Assembly (NCBI RefSeq): GCF_963576675.1
Contig: NC_088913.1
Span: 17,311,001 to 17,375,000 of the forward strand
Length of the DNA: 64,000 bases
Direction of reading: 5' to 3'
Origin: Euphorbia lathyris
Taxonomy: Eukaryota > Streptophyta > Magnoliopsida > Malpighiales > Euphorbiaceae
The translations under genes were made by a program, and so were the position numbers. Under the pieces are notes generated by a model that saw nothing but the letters and a program-made list of their open reading frames with translations, made no database searches and was not told the origin of the DNA. Positions 31,635 through 43,900 of the stretch are shown piece after piece (positions within the stretch are counted from its first letter, which is position 1; the number at the start of each line of letters is the position of its first letter).

Positions 31635-31905
31635 GAAACCTTCTTACAGTGTATCTCGAGAGAACCAGCTTTCTAAAGTGAACCACGAGAGAAACCATCT
31701 TTCTAAAATGTACCTGGGGAAAGCAATTTCCTAAAGTATACCTCGAAGGAGACCAGTTTCCTAAGGTGAACCTCGAAGGAAACCAGCTTCCTAAAGTGTA
31801 CCTCGGGGGAAATCAGCTTCCTAAAGTGAACCGAAAGGAAATCAGCTCCCTAAAATGAACCTCGAGGAAACCAACTTCCTAGAGTAAACTTCAAAGGATA
31901 TTTGA
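31635..31905. repeat. 30-bp minisatellite
   Basis: About eight to nine degenerate copies of a unit like CCTCGAAGGAAACCAGCTTC followed by CTAAAGTGAA. Units stay close to 30 bases. It is non-coding and has no leader, so it is not CRISPR-like. Confidence 0.85.
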
Positions 31906-32464
31906 GGTAAACTTATGAGATCATGAGAGCATTTAATATTTTTAACTGTATTTTATGATCCAATTAAAAAGCAAGAAAGTTATAAAGTGTCAGTATCAAC
32001 CATCGTGGAAGTTAAAGTGAAGCAGTTACTCAATATGATGGAGATTGTGGATTGGTGGAAACAACAGGAAGTTACTCCCAACATCTTGTAATCGTGATGA
32101 AAATGACAACTCAACACAACCAAGCAAAACTCTAGCAAATTATCTCTAGACTTCAACATTTTAAATTTCTCGGTTATTCCCTTAGTTTCAATTTTTAGAT
32201 TCAAAGTTCAGTCATTTTTCCATTACAATTTGATTTTATTTGTTGTTCAATCATTTATGTAAGGTCCGTATCGTTTTGATAATCGAATCTTTGAAATTTT
32301 ACTGTCTCTTTATCCCATACAGTCGTTTGATATTTAAAAGTGAGTAAGCGCAATTCAATTTCATAGTTTCATAATACTATAATTCCATGGCACGCCCGCA
32401 TTTTCCCGTAAAAGAGCCAAACAATATGAATATTAGTCGAAGATTCACTCGATGCACGTATATC
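31906..32464. other. Non-coding spacer
   Basis: AT-rich DNA. The few open frames are short and lack recognisable motifs. Nothing supported. Confidence 0.4.
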
Positions 32465-33300
32465 AAATACTCAAAAGTTAATTTCAAAAAAAAATGGTTT
32501 GACTTTTTTACATATAGGTGTGTTTGGTATTTTTCGGAACATTCCGTTTCGCAAATCCCAAAAAGACCTTAGACGTCGTCTATGGCGATAACATGTCATT
32601 AGACATTTTTATCTTTTAAAAAATTGATTATAAAAAATCCAAATCCAGTCAATTCTTTATTTCTTTCCTAATTTCTCAAATCTAAAAAAGATTTTTCCCA
32701 AAAAAAATTGAACCCAAAAATCGATTTCTCACGAATTCTTCAACCCTTACTCCAACCCTTACTCCTGATTTCTTCAAATCAGTCACCCCACACTCATCCC
32801 CTGTAGATCTCGTTTCTTACTAAGGTCGTGGTAACAATGAGCTCCATCCCACTAAATACTCAATGTGTTCGAATTAGAAGAATGAGAAGTATGAGATGTC
32901 GAAATCATCCCACAACCAATGAATGCATTTTTTTTATGACTGGTCGTACATGAATTGAATTTGAGCTGAGTAAGAAACAAAAGCTATTGGGGAATAGTGT
33001 GGAGTGACTAATTTGAAGAACTCGTGAGTAAGGGTTGAAGAATTTGGAGGAAATGGATTTTAGGGTTCAAGAATTTTTTGGGAAATTATGGAAGAAATAA
33101 AGAGTTGACTGGATTTAGAATTTTCATAGACAAAAGTTTCATATCTGCCACATTAGCACTTTAGACGGCATTTAAGACCTTTCTGCGATTTGCTAGATGC
33201 AGCAAATCTCAATCATATTTTTACTCCAAAAAATACCACATGCATTCATCTGGAAAAAAAAGTCAACCCAAAGGTTTTTTTTAAATTATCCCAGTATTCA
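32465..33300. mobile_element. Foldback element with long imperfect inverted repeats, about 840 bp
   Basis: The left arm (TTTGACTTTTTTACAT, TGGTATTTTTCGGA, AGACCTTAGACGTCGTCT, CAACCCTTACTCC) is repeated in inverse order on the right (GGAGTAAAAATATG, AGACGGCATTTAAGACCTTT, GAGTAAGGGTTGAAG, AAAAAAAGTCAACCC). The arms are 300 bases or more. Exact termini and target duplication were not determined; no coding capacity. Confidence 0.7.
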
Positions 33301-33469
33301 ATCTTAAATATGTTTATGAAATTAAAAACATATATTCAATAATAGATAGAAAAAAATCAAATTTAAGACAGTAAATATAATAATTAACAGGAAAATGAAA
33401 ATTTTACTATTGATCTTGAATAAATTAACGTCCAAAAGACGAACACAAGCAAAGATAAAAGTTATTATA

Positions 33470-33964
33470 GGGTAAATTATATTCATGGCCACTGAACTTT
33501 GCTCTTTTTAATATTATTATGGCTTCTGAACTTCAATTCTTAACTGTATGACCACTGGACTTTACATTTTTTAACACCAGTGGCCACTCAACGCCTCAAA
33601 ATAATCATTGACGGTCTCAAAATAAAAAATTCGAAGATTTTTAATGATACTCTAAGAAACTTTAATTCTTGAAAATTTTCATTTTGAGGTCATTTAGGTG
33701 TTGTTTGGTTAGGAGAGAGTGAGTGAATTTTTAGAGAAAGAAAACTAAAAAATATATGTGATTTTGGAAAATAAAAAATGTGGTTTCACAGTATATGTCC
33801 TTCTGAACAACTTCAATTCTTGAATATTTTCATTTTGCGGTCGTTAACGGTCATTTTGAGGAGTTAGTGAGTAGCCACCGATTTAAAAAATGAAAAAGTT
33901 CAGTGATCCTACCGTTAAGAATTGAAATTTAGTAGCCACATTGTTAAAATGGATAAAATTCAAA
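33470..33964. mobile_element. Foldback MITE, about 495 bp (family also at 49.4 and 59.1 kb)
   Basis: Arms share GGCCACTGAACTTT, TTCAATTCTTAAC and TTTTTTAA..AGTGGCCACTCA in inverted order. Flanks GTTATTATA (33461-33469) and GTTATTGCA (33965-33973) match at 7 of 9 bases, compatible with a decayed Mutator-like 9-bp duplication. The centre (GTTTGGTTAGGAGAGAGTGA and TAAAAAATGTGGTTTCACAG) is shared with the elements at 49378-49880 and, inverted, 59095-59510. Confidence 0.65.
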
Positions 33965-34358
33965 GTTATTGCACTACTGAAACCAAATACTTTTGACAAC
34001 CAAAACTTTATAAAAAAAAAAAAGATCTAAAAATATCAAAGGTTAAAAAAACATATGAAAAAAAAAGAACCTTAAAAAACAAAGATAATAATAATAATAA
34101 CTTTCAGAGTTTCTGCTATTTCCTCCTTTCTTTACATTTTTGACACACGTAGCTCTATTATCTGCGTTCGGTATTCAAACTCACCTACAACTTCATATAT
34201 ATTTCTTTTGCAAAAAAAAATATATATATATTATAGATAGAACTATTTTTTTTTCCTTTAATTTGATACAAAGACAAATCATTTCATCTATTCCCTCTAA
34301 ATGCATCAATAATTATTCTATTTACTAAATAAAAGAACATAGATAATTAACTTAACAC

Positions 34359-35164
34359 CAAGGTTATCAAACCCGGACCGGCCCGGCCGGTTCAACCGGG
34401 TTGAACCAGACCCGGTAGGTATTCCGGTCCGGAAGTGACTATTTTATTACATCTTAGAAAACCGCTAAAAAACCGGTGACCCGGCCGGTTGAACCAGCGA
34501 CCCGGAAACCCAGTCACGGTTTTTACGGTCCAAACGGTTCAATATTTGAACTGTAATTTTTTTTAAAAAAATAAAAAATTTAACTTTCAATTAAAATTAC
34601 TAATCCAATTAAGAAAAAATTAACTTGAATTTCATTTTAAAAAAATAACTTTCAAATTAGTATTAATGTAGTACTGGAATATATTTTTTTTTTAAGAAGG
34701 AATATTTGTTAATGGTTTGGTATTCATACTTTCATTTGATTCCGTTGATAATTGATTTTTGTTTGTTCACATCGAACAAACCAATAAATTAAATCATGCT
34801 TGATGAATATGTAGTAAAAAAAATATTAATAATATATGTAATAAAATCAAGTTATATTATTTAATTTCATAATTTGGTTATATAACTTATATATATCAGA
34901 ATATAAATTAATCAAGTTATGTTAAGCTTTTGTTACATTCAGAATATGCAAGTTATAATTGGTCATGATAATTAAGTTATATATTAGAATATAAAATTCA
35001 AATTAACATTTTTATTATGTTGGAAGGTGTAAATAAAATGAAAATTATAATTTTTTAGGATTATTTGAACCTCGGTTCAACCCCGGTTTAACCCTGGTTA
35101 AACCTTAAACCCTTCACCCTTTAGCTCTTCCGGTTCTTTGACAGGTCCGGTTTTGATAACCATG
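34359..35164. mobile_element. hAT-type element with CCGG-rich ends, 806 bp
   Basis: Left end CAAGGTTATCAAACCCGGACC; right end is the inverse of CATGGTTATCAAAACCGGACC. Flanks CTTAACAC (34351-34358) and CCTAACAC (35165-35172) match at 7 of 8, as for hAT. Subterminal DNA is dense in CCGGTTGAACC-type words; the centre is AT-rich and non-coding. Confidence 0.85.
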
Positions 35165-35178
35165 CCTAACACTCATCA

Positions 35179-35451
35179 TCTATATATAATATAAAACAGT
35201 AACGATGAAACTGATGTGTCACTTCCTCCTTTTTTTACTGATAAAAAATATAATATAATATATAATATATTAGTTTTTATTTTATTATTATATTTATCTA
35301 TAAAAATATTATTTAAAGTAAATGTGAAAATCAAATAATAATATTTAATTTATATAACACATTTATGTCATTAATTGTAATTATTAGATTGTATTTTTAT
35401 TAATATTTATATATAAAGATGAATCCGTGTATCGCACGGGCCAAAAACTAG
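35179..35451 (+). mobile_element. Small non-autonomous Helitron, 273 bp
   Basis: Starts with TCTATATATAATATAAAAC after an A and ends CTAG before a T, the A/T target rule of Helitrons. Ten bases upstream of the CTAG is a hairpin CCGTG-TATCG-CACGG (35425-35439). It has no Rep/helicase. It begins only 14 bases after the hAT element. Confidence 0.85.
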
Positions 35452-36180
35452 TTAGGTTAGAAATTAAAATCATTTAAACTAAAAAAATTGGCATAATTCG
35501 TCAATTTTGATGGTGATGGTTAGTGATAATAATGTGAATAGAGCTAATAATTTCCTTTTTCCTTCGCAACAAAATCCAGTTTCTCTAACATTTATCTCAT
35601 TTCTCTTCTTCCCTCTTTTCTTTGAGCAATTATATAATTTTTCATTTATTTTACCTATTACTTTCAAATAAAATCCTCAAATATATAAAATTGATTTACA
35701 AAATGTCATTAAGAAGAAACGATTTAGGAGATCTAATAAAACAATTCATAGAAAAATGAAAAAAAAATAAAAAGGCTATTTCAAAGACTCGTTAAAAAGA
35801 TTTGAAGATCTAGTTAAAAATAAATGATGGAGAGAAAATGACAATTTTAGTAATCTCATCAGAGAATTTAACAAATATAACTATTTTTTTTATATTACAA
35901 ACATTTCACTACTTGCTCATGTATGACATTCACAGACATAAACTGAAAATTGTAACACATGTCATTTTACACTATTAATTCAATACTTCAATCAAAAAAT
36001 GTGGAACCAAAACATTTTATTAAAATCATGAAAAAACAACTACAAAGCACACCAAGTTCCATTGAATTTGCTAAGAAAATTTCAAACTGATTTGAGAATT
36101 CAAAATTTTTTATGTCATCCCTCTACATAGACAAAATGAAAATAATTAGTCAAGGTGTTCAAAATCGGAGCAAGATGATC
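35452..36180. other. Non-coding AT-rich spacer
   Basis: Only short frames without recognisable motifs. Nothing supported. A long T run at about 36193-36217 may be the poly(A) tail, seen in reverse, of the following LINE fragment. Confidence 0.4.
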
Positions 36181-36189
36181 AAGAACATA

Positions 36190-37018
36190 CAATTTTTTTT
36201 TTTTTTTTTTTTTTTTTGTAAACATAGCAGATATAAACAATCAAGAAACACATATCCATTATAATACATAAAATTAAGAAAATAAATCGAACGATTGCAA
36301 TAGAAACGACATGATTTTTTAACGAGTGTGATATATATTATTAATATTTTTAGGTAAGAGTGATATATATTAAGATAAAGCACAAGTTACATAAATACAA
36401 ACTAGAGGTCAAACGCTAGTTGGACACTCTTCCATCAGAACAATAAAAGTACTAGGATTTTTTACACGTTACGTTATTACCCTCTATTTTAATAAAAGAA
36501 AATATATACGAATTAAATGAAAAGCCTAGACTTATAACATCTTTATAGAGGAAACAAATAGAAGATTGAGGAGTTATTATGCTTGCAATGGTGTCAATCA
36601 CAATTTTTGCATCCGACTCAATACAAATATCATGGAAAGATTTATCACGAGGAAGAATAATTCCTTCAAAAATAGATTGTAATTCAACCTCTTCAACAGT
36701 AGAACTCGAAGCAATAGGGATGTCGACGGTAACTAAGGCGCTACTATCTGAATTACAATCAACCAACCAAACCAACCATAGCAGCAAGGCCATTATTCCA
36801 CCAAGTGTTGTGCACACCAAGTGTCGTGCACAATTAATTTTGATGACGCCACGTGGGGGTGGACACCAAATGTTTTTAAGCTCAAGATTTAAATTATCCG
36901 AATTCGGAAGAGGTAGCGCATTAGTAGGAGTGCCATTAGCTTGCTTCCAATCGTTTAAGAAAATCCGAGCTTTATCAATAAGTGGAGTAGAAATTATACT
37001 ATATATCAGGCACACCAC
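36190..37018 (-). pseudogene. LINE 3' fragment with RNase H domain
   Basis: The minus-strand frame at 37018-36452 contains WCPPPRGVIKINCA, VELQSIFEGIILPRDKSFHD, ICIESDAKIVIDTIAS and IFSFIKIEGNNVT, the order of the RNase H domain that ends plant LINE ORF2. The first catalytic Asp (normally in NxDG) is lost. The T run at about 36193-36217 would be the poly(A) tail. No target duplication was found and the 5' limit is uncertain. Confidence 0.7.
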
Positions 37019-37326
37019 ATCAGAATCTGATGTGGTAGGATATGCAAGAATTAATCAACTCAAGTTTTGAATTTCAATCTTTGTACCACATTATATAGAT
37101 GAACTATTTGCATTCTGGGGCTATCCATTTCTTACACGACAATATGATTTCTGACACGACAATATGATTTACAGAGGTATCTTGCTTGACACAATCTGTT
37201 TGACAAAATGATCATTTTTGTCATATATAATAATGTGGAAGTGGAATATATACATCGCATAACACGACTATGACACAAAAACCTGTTTGGAAACCCGTTT
37301 GAGAGAGGTATATGATGAAAGCAACC

Positions 37327-39189
37327 TCAACGTTTGAACCTGGTGCACCATTTGAATAGAAGGTCTTGAATATCAGCATCCATTCGAGTTCCAATACCTC
37401 CCCATACCAACATATGAGCAAGGTCTCCCATTGTTGATCCACTCACTTCATACACTGTCTTGAATCCAATTCTGGTGTAGAACTTAACAAGCTACACTTT
37501 TGCAAAAACTGTGATATGGTTAATAATTGATTCAATAAAGTTTAAATTAAGAATTAAATTCGCGTTGATTATAACAAGCTTGATATGCGTAATAGAAAAT
37601 ATGTAATTACAAGAACAAAAGATTTACATTGTTCGGCTATTTTTTAATATATATATATACACACACACGAGAAGTAGCACATAATTCATTGGTAATCGGA
37701 AAGTACAACAGTAACGAAATCTCATCTTTTAGCTGAGACCCCAACTTTCAAATCTCATTAGACCCGATTACACCTGAAGTTCATACATATGAATATCCAA
37801 AGAACAGCTCCTAACTTCTCAATTCAATTCCTATTAAGATTCACTTAAATTTCTATTCTAATTAGAAAAATCAAATTAAATAGTATTCTATTCTAGACCT
37901 ACATTAACACAAGTTTCTGCTACCATCACAACACTAACAAAAACCAGAAATCCAAAGTAACTTAAGTAGGGCTGTAAATGAGTCGACCGCTCATGAGTGG
38001 CTCGAATGCTCGAAAGCTCACAAGCACAGGTGCATGAACAAGCTTGATTATAATGTTCAATTAAGGAGCTGAGCTCGTTAATTGAACTTTGTGATAAGCT
38101 CTTGTTTGGGAGGAGGTTAATGAGAGTAATGGAAGGTTAAGTATTAAGTTAATTTTATTTGGGAGTTATTTTTTGGAAGTAAATGAAGGTTAATGGGGTT
38201 AAATCTTTACTTTCTCTAACCTCCAAACTCTAACCTCCAAATTGGGAGTTAATGGGAGTAACGTAAACTTTTTTAAAATTTCTTGTGTCTGGAGAGTAAA
38301 TTTAACATTCCTTCCCCTCCAAATTTAAACTCCCAAATAAGGTTAAACATTTAATCTCATTTACATCCTATAAACTCCACAAGGTTAATTTTTAACTTTC
38401 CATTCCATCACTTCACTTCCCTTTCCATTACCTCCTTTAACTCTCACCTCCGTTAAACTCCAAACTCCCAAACAAAGGCTAAATAAATTTCAAATTAATA
38501 TCAGAATTAATGAGCTCGTGTTCCAACTCGTCAATTTTCTGATAAGCCGAGAAAGTTCGGGCAACCGCCCTAAACTTAAGTGATTGAGATTGAAATAAAG
38601 CACACTAGAAAAGGCAAAATTCTGAACAGGAATCACTCAAAACAGAGCCCTAATAATAATGAACTGAAAAAGACCATAAATTGGGGAAAGTAAGAACCTT
38701 GGAATGGTATAAATCAGAGTCATTAATGGCAAGCAATTGAGCAACGTTACAGCCACAATCATACCCATAGCGAATAGCAACAGCTCCAATGAACAAACCA
38801 ATCCCAAAAATTGATTTTTCCATACCCAAAGTCTCCCTTTTTAACCTAATTGAATCCAGGTGAAGAATCTTACCGTTCAACCAGACCCTTATGAGCCCTT
38901 CAGCTCTCCCAAGCTCATTCTGGGTTTCCAAACTCCTTGCTGTGATTCTGAAAAAGGGTCCTATTGTTTTCAGCTGTAGGTCTAGGTTTTGGGCCTTTGA
39001 TGCGGATAAAATGTCTGCCATGGTTGGCTTGGTAATTTCTTCACTGTTTTTGTATTTAATGGTGCTTATTTTGGAGGAATTCAAGTGGGTTTCTGGTTCT
39101 GTGAGTGAAGAGCTGAGGTGGGTTTTCACTGTTGGTCTTGGATTTGGGAAAGAGAGTTTGGAGCTTGGATTTATTGATAAAAGTTTCAT
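37327..39189 (-). CDS. GNAT-type N-acetyltransferase-like protein, probably plastid-targeted (2 exons)
   Basis: Exons on the minus strand: 39189-38698 (164 codons) and 37491-37327 (54 codons plus stop), a phase-0 GT-AG intron, 218 residues. The first 55 residues are Ser/Thr/Lys-rich and poor in acidic residues, as in a plastid transit peptide; a second Met (MADILSASKAQNLDLQL) is an alternative start. The conserved body has GPFFRITARSLETQNELGRA, KSIFGIGLFIGAVAIRYGYD and, across the junction, LYHSK plus LVKFYTRIGFKTVYEV, the acetyl-CoA-site and end-strand region of GNAT proteins. The end is GGIGTRMDADIQDLLFKW. The substrate is unknown. Intron 1 contains a PIF/Harbinger-type MITE. The length is complete. 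Confidence 0.85.
37970..38570. repeat. Possible older repeat around the MITE in the GNAT-like intron
   Basis: GGGCTGTAAATGAGTCGACC and GAGCTCGTTAATTGAAC on the left, and TTAATGAGCTCGTGTTCC on the right of the MITE, look like the ends of an older repeat into which the MITE inserted. Termini are not resolved. Confidence 0.35.
38098..38479. mobile_element. PIF/Harbinger-type (Tourist-like) MITE, 382 bp
   Basis: Inverted ends GCTCTTGTTTGGGAG and the inverse of GCCTTTGTTTGGGAG, flanked by TAA (38095-38097 and 38480-38482), the 3-bp target of this superfamily. Inner arms (AGGTTAATGAGAG / CTCTCACCTCCGTTAA) also pair. It lies inside the intron of the GNAT-like gene. Confidence 0.8.
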
Positions 39190-39510
39190 TTTTTGTGTGT
39201 GTGTTTTTGAATTGATATCTATAATTGGAAAAAGAGATGAAATTGGATGCAGAAAAGGAGATAATATTCAGCAGATGGGTATGATTTAAATTGGGTGATA
39301 ACGTGCCAAGCACGTGATCACCAATGTTTTTATGAATATGAATAATGAAATCTCTTTTGCTTTATCAATATATGGCTTGGGGGATTCACTTTGAATGTTG
39401 GCATTAGTTCGGCTTTTTGTAATTCTAATGAGAACAAGATGTGGCTTGAATTTTCTATAAATTAAGTGATGAATTTGATTTGTTTTAATAAATTAATACA
39501 TTAGTAAAAA
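39190..39510. other. 5' flank of the GNAT-like gene
   Basis: Includes the probable promoter (minus strand). A CACGTG-containing palindrome AACGTGCCAAGCACGTGATCA lies at about 39300-39320, a G-box-like word. No other gene was seen. Confidence 0.4.
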
Positions 39511-39524
39511 AATGATAATCCGTT

Positions 39525-40299
39525 TTTTTAATGAAAAAATAGATTTATTACTAAGGAATGTTTAAATTGTTACAAAGAAAAGGAGGTGGAATCGAAAACC
39601 ACTGTCCCAATAACCACTATCAAATACATTCCTAGTAAGAATATGGGCTGAAACATTGGCTGAGCGTCTAATAAAAGTCACAGAACACCCAACAAGATTT
39701 TGTAAAATATCTTGGCAATCTTTGAGTATCACATAAAAAGGTGAGGTGAGATTGCCTTTGATGTGCAGGTCAGCGATTGAATAACACTTTGTGCATCAGA
39801 CACGAGAATCACCTGGCTCCAGTTGTTGTCCTTGATCCAGCTAAGTGCTTCCCGGACGGACAGCGCTTCAGCGAAAGTAGCATCCGGTGCGTTGGCGAGG
39901 CATCCATTTTTGGCAGCAACAAAATTCCCCGAATCATTGTGGACCACGCAACCAAAACTAGCCTTCAAAGTTTCCGCGAACCAGGCCGCATCCACATTCA
40001 ACTTCAGACATCCCGAGGCTGGGTTCGACCATCGTGTAGCAGCAATGGCCCTTACCGGTCTGACACTCACTGAAGTTAAATGGGCCTCCTTCCACGATGC
40101 AAGGTACACACACAGTCCGCTCATACACTAGAGCAGCTGGGGACAGCAATTTTTGCCATATCAAATCGTTCCGATTGAGCCATACCCGCCAACATAGCAT
40201 TGCAGCTAGCTCTATCTGCTGCCTCGGTTTCAACATGAGGGAAGACCAAAATGCCATAAAGTCTCCGAACAACCTATTGACATCCCCAAGCGAAGATAG
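39525..40299 (-). mobile_element. 5'-truncated LINE, 775 bp, with RNase H remnants
   Basis: Bounded by an exact 14-base target duplication AATGATAATCCGTT (39511-39524, 40300-40313); the minus-strand 3' end has a short A run. Coding pieces on the minus strand: LCWRVWLNRNDLIWQ, then after a frameshift LKLNVDAAWFAET, AEALSVREALSWIKDNNWSQ, VILVSDAQSVIQSL and SVTFIRRSANVSAHIL, the RNase H domain of LINE ORF2. It is a typical dead-on-arrival copy. Confidence 0.92.
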
Positions 40300-40313
40300 A
40301 ATGATAATCCGTT

Positions 40314-40971
40314 ATATAAACGTGTTTATGTCGATGTGGTATAATTTGAACAAATTTCATGAATAAAAATGATATAATTCTACACCTTTTAAAAATTGAG
40401 GTGTGGTTTTGATTAATTACTATTATTAATCAGTGTTAAAAAAAATGGTCGTCTAGATCGTCTATAACAAATTCTGTTTTTCATCTCCTCAATTCTATTT
40501 GCTACAATTATGCAAACATAACTTAAGAAACATTAATGCAATCACTTAATATAAAAGAAAATGCATTAATCTTATAATAGATAAACACAGAGCAAGATAA
40601 TAGAAAGCCTCATACTTGAAGAATATAAACAACAAATAGCACTAAGCAATCTTCATGTAAACACGACGGACGGTCCGGGAATAGGAATCCCCACGGGATG
40701 GGGAAAGAAGTCCTCATTCATGCTCCATCCCTGCCTTCGGGAAATAACTTTCTCCATCCCCACGCGAGGATAAAAAAAAGGGCGAATTTTCCATTCCCAT
40801 CTAGGAGGTCTTCATCGGGAACAGATAATCCACGCCCCGTTTGCAATCCTAATTTTGAGTTTGAAGCATTAAATTACAACTGGACCATTTATAACTGAAG
40901 AAAATGTGATGTAGCTATGCTATACAGAACTATAAACTATGTACAGGGCCTAAAACGCATAAGACATAATG
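40314..40971. other. 3' flank of the polymerase kappa gene with a GC-rich transposon-like fragment
   Basis: Includes the probable 3' UTR. At about 40660-40850, words such as GGAATCCCCACGGGATGGGG and CCATCCCCACGCGAGGATAA in opposite senses look like the end region of a hAT-like element, but boundaries were not found. Confidence 0.4.
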
Positions 40972-43900
40972 CTAGAAGTTCTGATTGCTCTTGACAAAGA
41001 AAGTGTCAATGGAAAGATGACTTCCGTCTTTAGGAGACTGTTTGAGCTTCTTACGCCCACTTTTTTGTCTGGAAGAAGAGCCGTCTCGAACAAACCTGAA
41101 GGAGTAAGACTATTAAGTTATTAGATCAAGTGCATTTTTTCTAAGAACATTCAGTAATGAATTTGTGTACAATAACTAACAAATTGTTCCCATCAAATGT
41201 TCAACCAATTACTGTAACGAAACCATATACTGAACTAACGACCCATGATCGAAGTCGGACTCTATAAGTTTGCTTGTAGACAGACAAATGTAAGCATCCA
41301 TTACCTTTGTTTCTGCATAGGATTTCTGAAGTTGGTGCTGGATTCCTCCTCCTGAAGCTTCTCAGCAAGATGAAAATCGGAATGTTCTTGCCTTTCCTCC
41401 ACAAAATCTGGTGGCATTTCAATCCCGCATAAGGAACATTTATAATCATGCACCCAAAAAAGATTACTTTTTCGTTCAGATGACGAGGATGCCTCGTTCT
41501 CCCGAACAACCCTGTTTACTATGTCCAGGTTTCTCCCATCAGGCTGCCGAGGCAAAGAAAACTCTGCGTTCTTCAATCCCGAAACTTCAGCTTGACAAGA
41601 TTCTTGGTTAGACCCTGTCCCTACAGCATCTGCACTATTTACCTGCGCAAATGCAAAAGAATACCAAGCTGAAAACGAAAATCAAATTGAAGATATGGAT
41701 CGAATTTTACACTTTCATAACCACACTTACATTCTCTTCAATATCGATGCTTAAGGGCTCATGAACTTCCCCTGCTACGATGTTATTGCTGGAAGAACAA
41801 TGCTGGGGATCCATATCCTGTATATTAATGCTGTCTAATGGATGTCTTATTTCACAATGATCAATCTCATGGCCAGAAAAAGCAGTTTCCATGTTACCCA
41901 TAAAGGGCGGCTCACTACAATCTGAGCCCAGAGAACTTATATCGGCTGTACTTTTTCTAGATGCATCTCCTCCTGATACCAAAAAGCTGGCGAGAGTTTT
42001 TTGCTTTGGGTCAAATGAAGCACCGGCAGCCTTGTCTATGTTGAAATGAGACACGCGCAATCCTAACAGTAGTGATATAAATGCTTTATTATTCTATAGG
42101 CCATTTCCATATAAGATAAAGATGTAATATTAAGTTGTTAAAGTTTCCCAGTCAACCTAATCCCGGCCCACTCTTATTCAAAAGTTCATAAATTTCAACC
42201 CCTCAAATCGAAGGATAGATTAGAAAAAGAGAGTGAAATCTTACCTATCAGCCTTATAGAGACGGGAAGTTCAGCCTTTAGCAGCTTTGAAGCATGTTTC
42301 AGTATGTCTTCACTGGAACAAATATATGTTTGCAAAGTTACAGCTCGGTTTCGAACCTAAAGAATAAGAGATGTTAATGAACTTCAGAATGGCCCAAGTC
42401 TTTGAACCAACCATGCATTTCTTGCAAAAAATGGAAGATTGAGGCCATCTCCATGAAATATCCCCCTGGTTTTCCAGGGATGAGATGAAACAGTTTCAGG
42501 ATTAAGAAGGGTATAAATCGGTTTTGTTGAATCTATAAAAACTGGAGCATCCTTCTTCTACTCACCCACCTAAATCTCACACCTCTCACCATCAGTCCCC
42601 TTAACAAGACATATCCCCGATTCTTTTGACAAGAAGATGTGAGGTGAAGGTGCAATCGTGTATCATGCCTTCCTACCCTTTTTCAATTTTATCAATAAAA
42701 GGAAGCAAGTGTTACATATTACCTCAAAAGATGCAGTTTTCAATTTGAGAGTCAAAGTCCGACCACAGAGCCCCTCTTTTTGCATGTCAGAACAAAGCAT
42801 CTCTGCAATTTCCGCTGCAACTTCAAAGCAATTTTGGTTAGTTTTCCAGTAAAAAAATGTAAGCAAAAACCAATTGGAAGTATGATTCAGTGCTAATGCT
42901 AAGAATATTGGTAGTGCATCATCATCGCTAAGCAATACTTCAAGTAATTCTGATATTAAAGCCAGAAACAAGTCTCCACCCAATCTTATAACATCATTCG
43001 ACCTTCGAGTATAAATTCACGGAACATTTTGTAGTCACTTGCCTAACTTCTGATAAAGAAGTGCTTCATCATCTGTGGCAGAAAAAGTTCTCTCACTACT
43101 AATACTTTTTCGGAACCTCACTTCAGGGGTATTTGTTCCCCCAAGCCCCAATCCCACAGAGAGAAAAAAATCTGCAATGAATAAAACATAAGAAAAAATG
43201 AGCAGATGAAAATTCAATCCCTCCAAAGTGCATGTGCAGTTTCATGACCATTTCAATGAACTTAGATCTCCTCTTTTCGGAGAACAATTAAATGTCATCT
43301 GTGTTCTTCATTTTTTCTCCTTACTAATTATTGCTGTAATCATTCTCAGTTGGTAACAGGATATCATTATTAACCTCATCTGATAAAGTATCAGAAAATC
43401 TATGCGACAACCACAAAAAATTGGCAGACTCCAACTCATGCACTAAGCCACTAACCTGCTGAAGAGCGAGAAAATAGTGCACAGAGGAATCCACCCTTTT
43501 GCAGCATCTCCTCACATGTATTTATTCCGAAAACATCTCTTAAAATAAGTTCAGTGACCTTACCAATGCCTCCAATCTGTAGAGTTCAAAATTATGTCAA
43601 TCTGAGTAAAAATTGTGGTAATAATATATACTCTTATTAGAAAACGTTCTAATTTTCTTCTGCATTTCATTTGAATAAATTAGTAAAAGGCAACTTTACC
43701 TTTCGAATAGGAAGTGAGGATATAAATGTCATTACAGCACTCCGATCATTTGGTAAAACAAACTGTCCATTTGGCTTATTAATGTCCGAGCAAACCTATA
43801 CATATGCATAAAGTCAATATACAGAGGTTAAGAATATCGGTGAAGATAAGTACAGCAAAGAAAAGTTTCTATCTAAAAGTTTTTAACCAGTATTCAACAG

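Noticed and set aside
31635..31905. CRISPR-like array.
   Set aside because: The units are contiguous and degenerate with no unique spacers, in a plant nuclear context; it is a minisatellite.
36579..37070. A 163-codon plus-strand frame.
   Set aside because: It is antisense to the LINE RNase H fragment, which has clear domain motifs on the minus strand.
38891..39289. A 132-codon plus-strand frame.
   Set aside because: It is antisense to exon 1 of the GNAT-like gene and has no family signal.
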